This document shows, one piece after another, positions 60,842 to 64,000 of a stretch of DNA of 64,000 nt. The translations under genes were made by a program, and so were the position numbers. Every line of letters starts with the position of its first letter. Positions within the stretch are counted from its first letter, which is position 1. The DNA is from Paroceanicella profunda (lineage in GTDB: Bacteria > Pseudomonadota > Alphaproteobacteria > Rhodobacterales > Rhodobacteraceae), in assembly GCF_005887635.2 (NCBI RefSeq), contig NZ_CP040823.1, forward strand, positions 1-64,000. Reading direction: 5' to 3'. The notes under the pieces are model-generated. The model ran no database searches. It was not told where the DNA came from and worked only from the letters and a program-made list of their open reading frames with translations.

Positions 60842-60987
60842 GGGGGTTTCCTTTGGATCAGGGTCTGAGTTCCAAAGACAAAAAGCCCTCTTTCGCTTTT
60901 CGGGATGATGAGCTCAGACCAAGAGGCATCCAATCTACGGCCGGCCAATCAAACGGTTTTTCGGAGTTGGATTAGAAAACTGAAAAA

Positions 60988-61006
60988 CCCGCCGCAATGC
61001 GACGGG
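60988..61006. terminator. Bidirectional terminator-like hairpin
   Basis: CCCGCCGC-AAT-GCGACGGG forms a stem with one mismatch. It is flanked by AAAAA on the left and CTTTTGCTTTC on the right, so each strand reads a T run. It separates the methylase-helicase gene from the Abi-like gene. Confidence 0.6.
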
Positions 61007-61095
61007 CTTTTGCTTTCTTTGTGCAATGAGGGGAGGCATAGTGCCCGCAATCTCAAAGCTCACGCTCTATATGGCACCGAAAGTCTTTACTGTCA

Positions 61096-61761
61096 ATGTA
61101 TCCACCGTTCACGGCTGATGAAGAACACCACCTTCCGAACGTCCTATCCGCACCTAGGTTTGCGACCTATCTGCGCGAAACCGGCAATGATAGGACGCGA
61201 GCTCTCCACCTATACCACTGGAATCTTCAAGTATCAGCCGCGTTCATGGTTCCACTCCATGTTTTGGAAGTTGCGCTGCGAAACGCGATCGTGGAAGCAA
61301 TCGAAGCTGTCCATGGAGGAACATGGCCTTGGACACAAGGCTTCATCCGTTCGTTACCGAACCCGCGCGGTCCGGCATACAGCCCCAAACGAGACCTCGA
61401 AGGTTGCGCAGCACAGCAACCCACTGCCGGAAAGGTCGTCGCCGAACTGAAGTTCGTGTTTTGGGAGAAGATGCTGACAAACAGGCACCAAGGCAGACTG
61501 TGGGACGATCATTTCTACGCAGTGTTTCCGGACGCGCCTCGTGGTGTCGCTGCCAGCCAGCGCCGATCTGAATTAAGGTCTGACATTGAAGCCGTGAGGA
61601 GGCTCCGCAACAGAATCGCACACCATGAGCCTGTTTTTCCGCGCGCCCTTCAGGATGATTTTGATCGGATCATCCGCTGCATAAGATGGCGCAACGAAAC
61701 GACCAGCAACTGGGTGCTGGAAATCGAGACGGTGCGCGCACTACTCGCAGTGCGCCCCTAA
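61096..61761 (+). CDS. Abi-family (HEPN-type) abortive-infection-like protein
   Basis: A 221-residue all-helical protein resembling the Abi_2/AbiD family. RATYL and ALHLYHWNLQVSAAFMVPLHVLEVALRN form the conserved N-terminal region, and a late RRLRNRIAHHEPVF carries the R-x4-H motif of HEPN ribonucleases. Such proteins act as phage-defence RNases or toxins. It is the only plus-strand gene among minus-strand backbone genes, has its own terminator-like element upstream, and overlaps the opposite gene by 4 bases at its end. No antitoxin gene is visible beside it. Confidence 0.8.
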   Translation: MYPPFTADEEHHLPNVLSAPRFATYLRETGNDRTRALHLYHWNLQVSAAFMVPLHVLEVALRNAIVEAIEAVHGGTWPWTQGFIRSLPNPRGPAYSPKRDLEGCAAQQPTAGKVVAELKFVFWEKMLTNRHQGRLWDDHFYAVFPDAPRGVAASQRRSELRSDIEAVRRLRNRIAHHEPVFPRALQDDFDRIIRCIRWRNETTSNWVLEIETVRALLAVRP

Positions 61762-62417
61762 GCGTCCCGCCCCGCTAGGAATTCCGCCAGCACAGGACTG
61801 GCCGCGCCCTTTGCGGAGCTGAGCAGCTCTGAGCCCGCAAGCGAGGCCTTCGACAGGCGTACGAGCCCACCGGTTTCCTCGATGCGGTAGCAGCGGCGTT
61901 TTTGCCGCCCCCGCTTGTAGTACGTCGCGGTGACGATCTGGCATGTACTGCCATCGGTGAGCGTCACGGGCGTGGCGAGCCTGATCTTGTCGCCTTCCTC
62001 GTAGTCCGGGATCGCAGCCCAATTCCGGCAGCGCTGACGCCAGTCCTGGGCGTAGCTGTCCGGGTCTTTCAGGTCGGAGAGGAGCTCGATCAGCCCAAGC
62101 GGAGCACGAGACACGTTCGGGCCAGCACTTTCCTCCATGTCCTTGTAGCCCCAGCAGCCGTCATCGTATCGGGTGAGGAAGACAGCCCCGAAAGTGATGG
62201 AGCCATCCGCATCGGTGACATAGGTCGCGTCTTCGACAGCGGTGCCGTCGAGATTGGTGACCCTTGCCGCCGCATACCAGGTTGAGCCGACCTTGCAGGC
62301 CTTGACCAGTTCGGTTTTGCGCGTTTCGCCCTCAAAAGTGCAGAGCCGGGTGATCTCCTCTCTCTCATCCACGTAGGTCTGGACGCGGCCGTCGGTATAG
62401 AAGAGCCAACCCATCAC
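61758..62417 (-). CDS. DUF6927-like backbone protein
   Basis: A 219-residue protein beginning MGWLFYTDGRVQTYVDEREEITRLCTFE, with FGAVFLTRYDDGCWGYKDMEESAGPN, which matches my memory of the DUF6927 family found on plasmids. The rest is beta-rich with a C-terminal basic segment (KRGRQKRRCYRIEETGG). Its function is unknown. Its start overlaps the stop of the upstream gene (ATGA), so the two are coupled. Confidence 0.75.
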   Translation of the reverse strand: MMGWLFYTDGRVQTYVDEREEITRLCTFEGETRKTELVKACKVGSTWYAAARVTNLDGTAVEDATYVTDADGSITFGAVFLTRYDDGCWGYKDMEESAGPNVSRAPLGLIELLSDLKDPDSYAQDWRQRCRNWAAIPDYEEGDKIRLATPVTLTDGSTCQIVTATYYKRGRQKRRCYRIEETGGLVRLSKASLAGSELLSSAKGAASPVLAEFLAGRDA

Positions 62418-63007
62418 GCCGCCCTCCGGTCATCGATTTCCATCAGCGCATCGAGCGGCACGCGGTAGGGCTGCATGGCGTCGAAATCCTCGCAATTGCC
62501 GCAGTTCTGCACGATCGCGAAGGTGTCGCAGGCATCCTTGAGGATGACCCGGAAGGTGCCGCCGAGGCCCGAGGGCACCTCGTAGGTCCCGCCGATGAGA
62601 TAGTCCGAGGCCCGGCGCACGAAGACGCGGATGCTGTGGCCATCGGTGGCCAGCCGGATGGCCCCCCGCCCCCGGTCGATGAGAACCTGCACGTCATCCA
62701 GGATGTCGGTGTAGAACTGGCCGGTCAGATCGCGAAACGCCATGCGGCGCTGCGCCATCCAGTCGGTGTCCCGAAACGGGTTCATGCCGTCGGCGAAGGC
62801 GAAAGAGGGATCGGCCTGTTCAGTGGTGACGATTCGGGTGGTCGTGCCATCGATGCCGTTTGAGCGCAGATGCACACCATTGCCGACGATCAGGATCAGG
62901 GCGGGCCTGTCCACGGGCCCGTTCCAGTTGGGCAGGAAGGTTTTGCAGGCGCGCGCATGGGCGATCTGTGCCGCAACAGCGGACGCAGAGAACTTGAGAA
63001 TAGCCAT
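62414..63007 (-). CDS. Hypothetical backbone protein
   Basis: A 197-residue cytoplasmic-looking protein. It contains PALILIVGNGVHLRSNGIDG, MNPFRDTDWMAQRRMAFRDLTGQFYTDI, and a cysteine cluster QNCGNCED near residue 170. I do not recognise the family. It is the middle gene of a minus-strand set (ParB-like, this, DUF6927-like) typical of conjugative-element backbones. Confidence 0.72.
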   Translation of the reverse strand: MAILKFSASAVAAQIAHARACKTFLPNWNGPVDRPALILIVGNGVHLRSNGIDGTTTRIVTTEQADPSFAFADGMNPFRDTDWMAQRRMAFRDLTGQFYTDILDDVQVLIDRGRGAIRLATDGHSIRVFVRRASDYLIGGTYEVPSGLGGTFRVILKDACDTFAIVQNCGNCEDFDAMQPYRVPLDALMEIDDRRAA

Positions 63008-63079
63008 GAGGATGTCTTTCGGTTGGGTGTGGGAGGGTCGACCCGCGCGGGGAATGCCTCGCGCGGGTCGCGTGCGGAC

Positions 63080-64000
63080 TCAGGCCGCTTGCGCGACCTC
63101 GCTGTCAGGCTCGGGGGTTTCCGCAGCGGGCTCCGCCTCATCACAGGCGACACCGGCGGTCTGCATCATGGGCGGGCACCAGGCGGCCACGGCAGCGCGC
63201 TGCGCGTCCGTAAGCGTGGCGAAGGGCTCGGCGAAGAGCTTGTCACAAAAGGCGACGATCTCCTTCTTGCTCGACGAGGCCAGCGTCACCGCCTCCTGGG
63301 CGAGACCCAGATCCTCGCCGAGGATCTTCAGGAGCCAAGCCTTCTTGAAGCGGTTGAAGAGCGCCGCATTCGGCGTCCAGTGGGCGCGGATGTCGGGCAT
63401 GATCTCGATCTCCAACGCATGCATCAGGCTGTCGCGCTGGCGGTCCCGCGTGAAGCAGGACTGCGTGGTGCTGGCCGTGGCATAGGCCACGAGCTTGGCC
63501 TTCTCGCCGGCCTCCAGCGCGCGAAACGCCGCGAACTGATCGGCGGGCGCGCGGGTGTCATCGAGCCAGGAGAGATCAAGTGCATCATGCGCCGCCGCCA
63601 CCTGCTCGAGCGAGGTCTCGTCGATCTCGTCCATCTTGGCATGGCTGCGGTATTCCTTGCGGGCATCGATCTTGATCGCCTGCGTGACACTCATGCCGCT
63701 GGCCAGAACGTCACTGACCAGCTTGAAGAGCGTCAGATCGAGCGTGGCTTCCGGATGCAGCGCCATCGCGGCCCCAAGCGCCATGGCTCGCTCGGTCTTG
63801 AGGTCCTCAGCCAGTGAGGCTGGATAGGTGATTTCGCCGGCGTCCGGGGCCTCCTCCCCGGTCGGGCTAGCCGAGGAGCCGCGCGCGCCCTCCTCTTTGA
63901 CGGTGTCTTCCTGGCGGACGAGACCAACATGGAGCGTGATCTGCCCACCCTGCCACGAGGCTATCACCCCAGATCGCGCTAGGTCCTCGGCGCTGTAGGC
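63080..64000 (-). CDS. ParB-like partition/DNA-binding protein, C-terminal part (runs off window)
   Basis: The frame is open to the window edge (AYSAEDLARSG...). The visible 306 residues carry a helical region with MSVTQAIKIDARKEYRSHAKMDEIDE, WLDDTRAPADQFAAFRALEAGEKAKLVAYATASTTQ and a long C-terminal helix bundle ending in an acidic tail. This is how large ParB-domain proteins of alphaproteobacterial plasmids end; the nuclease/ParB core would lie beyond the window, so the assignment is tentative. Although a ParA is not visible here, the protein may act in element maintenance or gene control. Confidence 0.62.
   Translation of the reverse strand, partial: AYSAEDLARSGVIASWQGGQITLHVGLVRQEDTVKEEGARGSSASPTGEEAPDAGEITYPASLAEDLKTERAMALGAAMALHPEATLDLTLFKLVSDVLASGMSVTQAIKIDARKEYRSHAKMDEIDETSLEQVAAAHDALDLSWLDDTRAPADQFAAFRALEAGEKAKLVAYATASTTQSCFTRDRQRDSLMHALEIEIMPDIRAHWTPNAALFNRFKKAWLLKILGEDLGLAQEAVTLASSSKKEIVAFCDKLFAEPFATLTDAQRAAVAAWCPPMMQTAGVACDEAEPAAETPEPDSEVAQAA

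Noticed and set aside
1..64000. CRISPR array, tRNA or rRNA genes, replication initiator, riboswitches
   Set aside because: No regularly spaced repeats, cloverleaf-like segments, rRNA-like stretches or Rep protein motifs were seen on reading both strands.

Overview
The window reads as one stretch of a conjugative element (plasmid or integrative element) from an alphaproteobacterium, most likely a Rhodobacterales/Roseobacter-type organism. This is inferred from the high GC, the small overlapping genes with GTG/TTG starts, and the mix of Sco/PCuAC/CcdA copper genes with a VirB-type transfer locus. No replication initiator, rRNA, tRNA or CRISPR array is visible, so plasmid versus integrated element is undecided.

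Left part (1-23.1 kb): a metal-handling island. A tightly packed minus-strand operon runs sco, dsbB, dsbA, pcuC, sco, M23 peptidase, DUF411, ZIP transporter, lspA, lnt. A MerR-type operator sits at its head and a merR gene is divergent from it. Two CDF exporters, a transglutaminase-like protein, a SCO remnant and ccdA follow on the plus strand. Next come a glutaredoxin-MauE fusion, a DUF305 protein, cueR, copA and copZ, then a periplasmic copper block (TolC-like lipoprotein, multicopper oxidase, cupredoxin-CusF fusion) and a second copper P-type ATPase with YHS domain. CueR-type operators lie before copA, copZ and the second ATPase. Within the first 5.2 kb several genes are broken by single-base indels, mostly in G runs. 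That suggests either sequence error or recent decay.

Middle (23.2-45.6 kb): an IS with DDE transposase, then a small regulatory/hypothetical block and a complete VirB-type type IV secretion locus (virB1, B2, B3, B4, lipoprotein, a transglycosylase with VirB5-like ends, B5, B8, B9, B10, B11, two small genes, B6). A two-gene tandem-domain protein/LysR module separates it from the minus-strand operon mobC-like, relaxase, virD4. A hairpin-rich non-coding stretch next to mobC is the best oriT candidate.

Right part (46-64 kb): element backbone genes of poorly known function (DUF2493, tandem DUF736, a 1424-residue methylase-helicase resembling phage P1 DarB, DUF6927-like, ParB-like). They are interrupted by cargo: a lower-GC SIR2-HerA defence pair, a TetR-hydrolase module, a rhomboid protease and an Abi/HEPN-like gene.

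The most interesting unifying signal is a palindrome, CGATAATATATTATCG or close variants. It occurs four times, each time just upstream of a transcription unit: a secreted protein, the virB operon, the mobC-relaxase-virD4 operon, and an unknown gene near 55.2 kb. It looks like an operator of an undescribed transfer regulon, and the small XRE-type gene at 26.1-26.3 kb is a candidate regulator.
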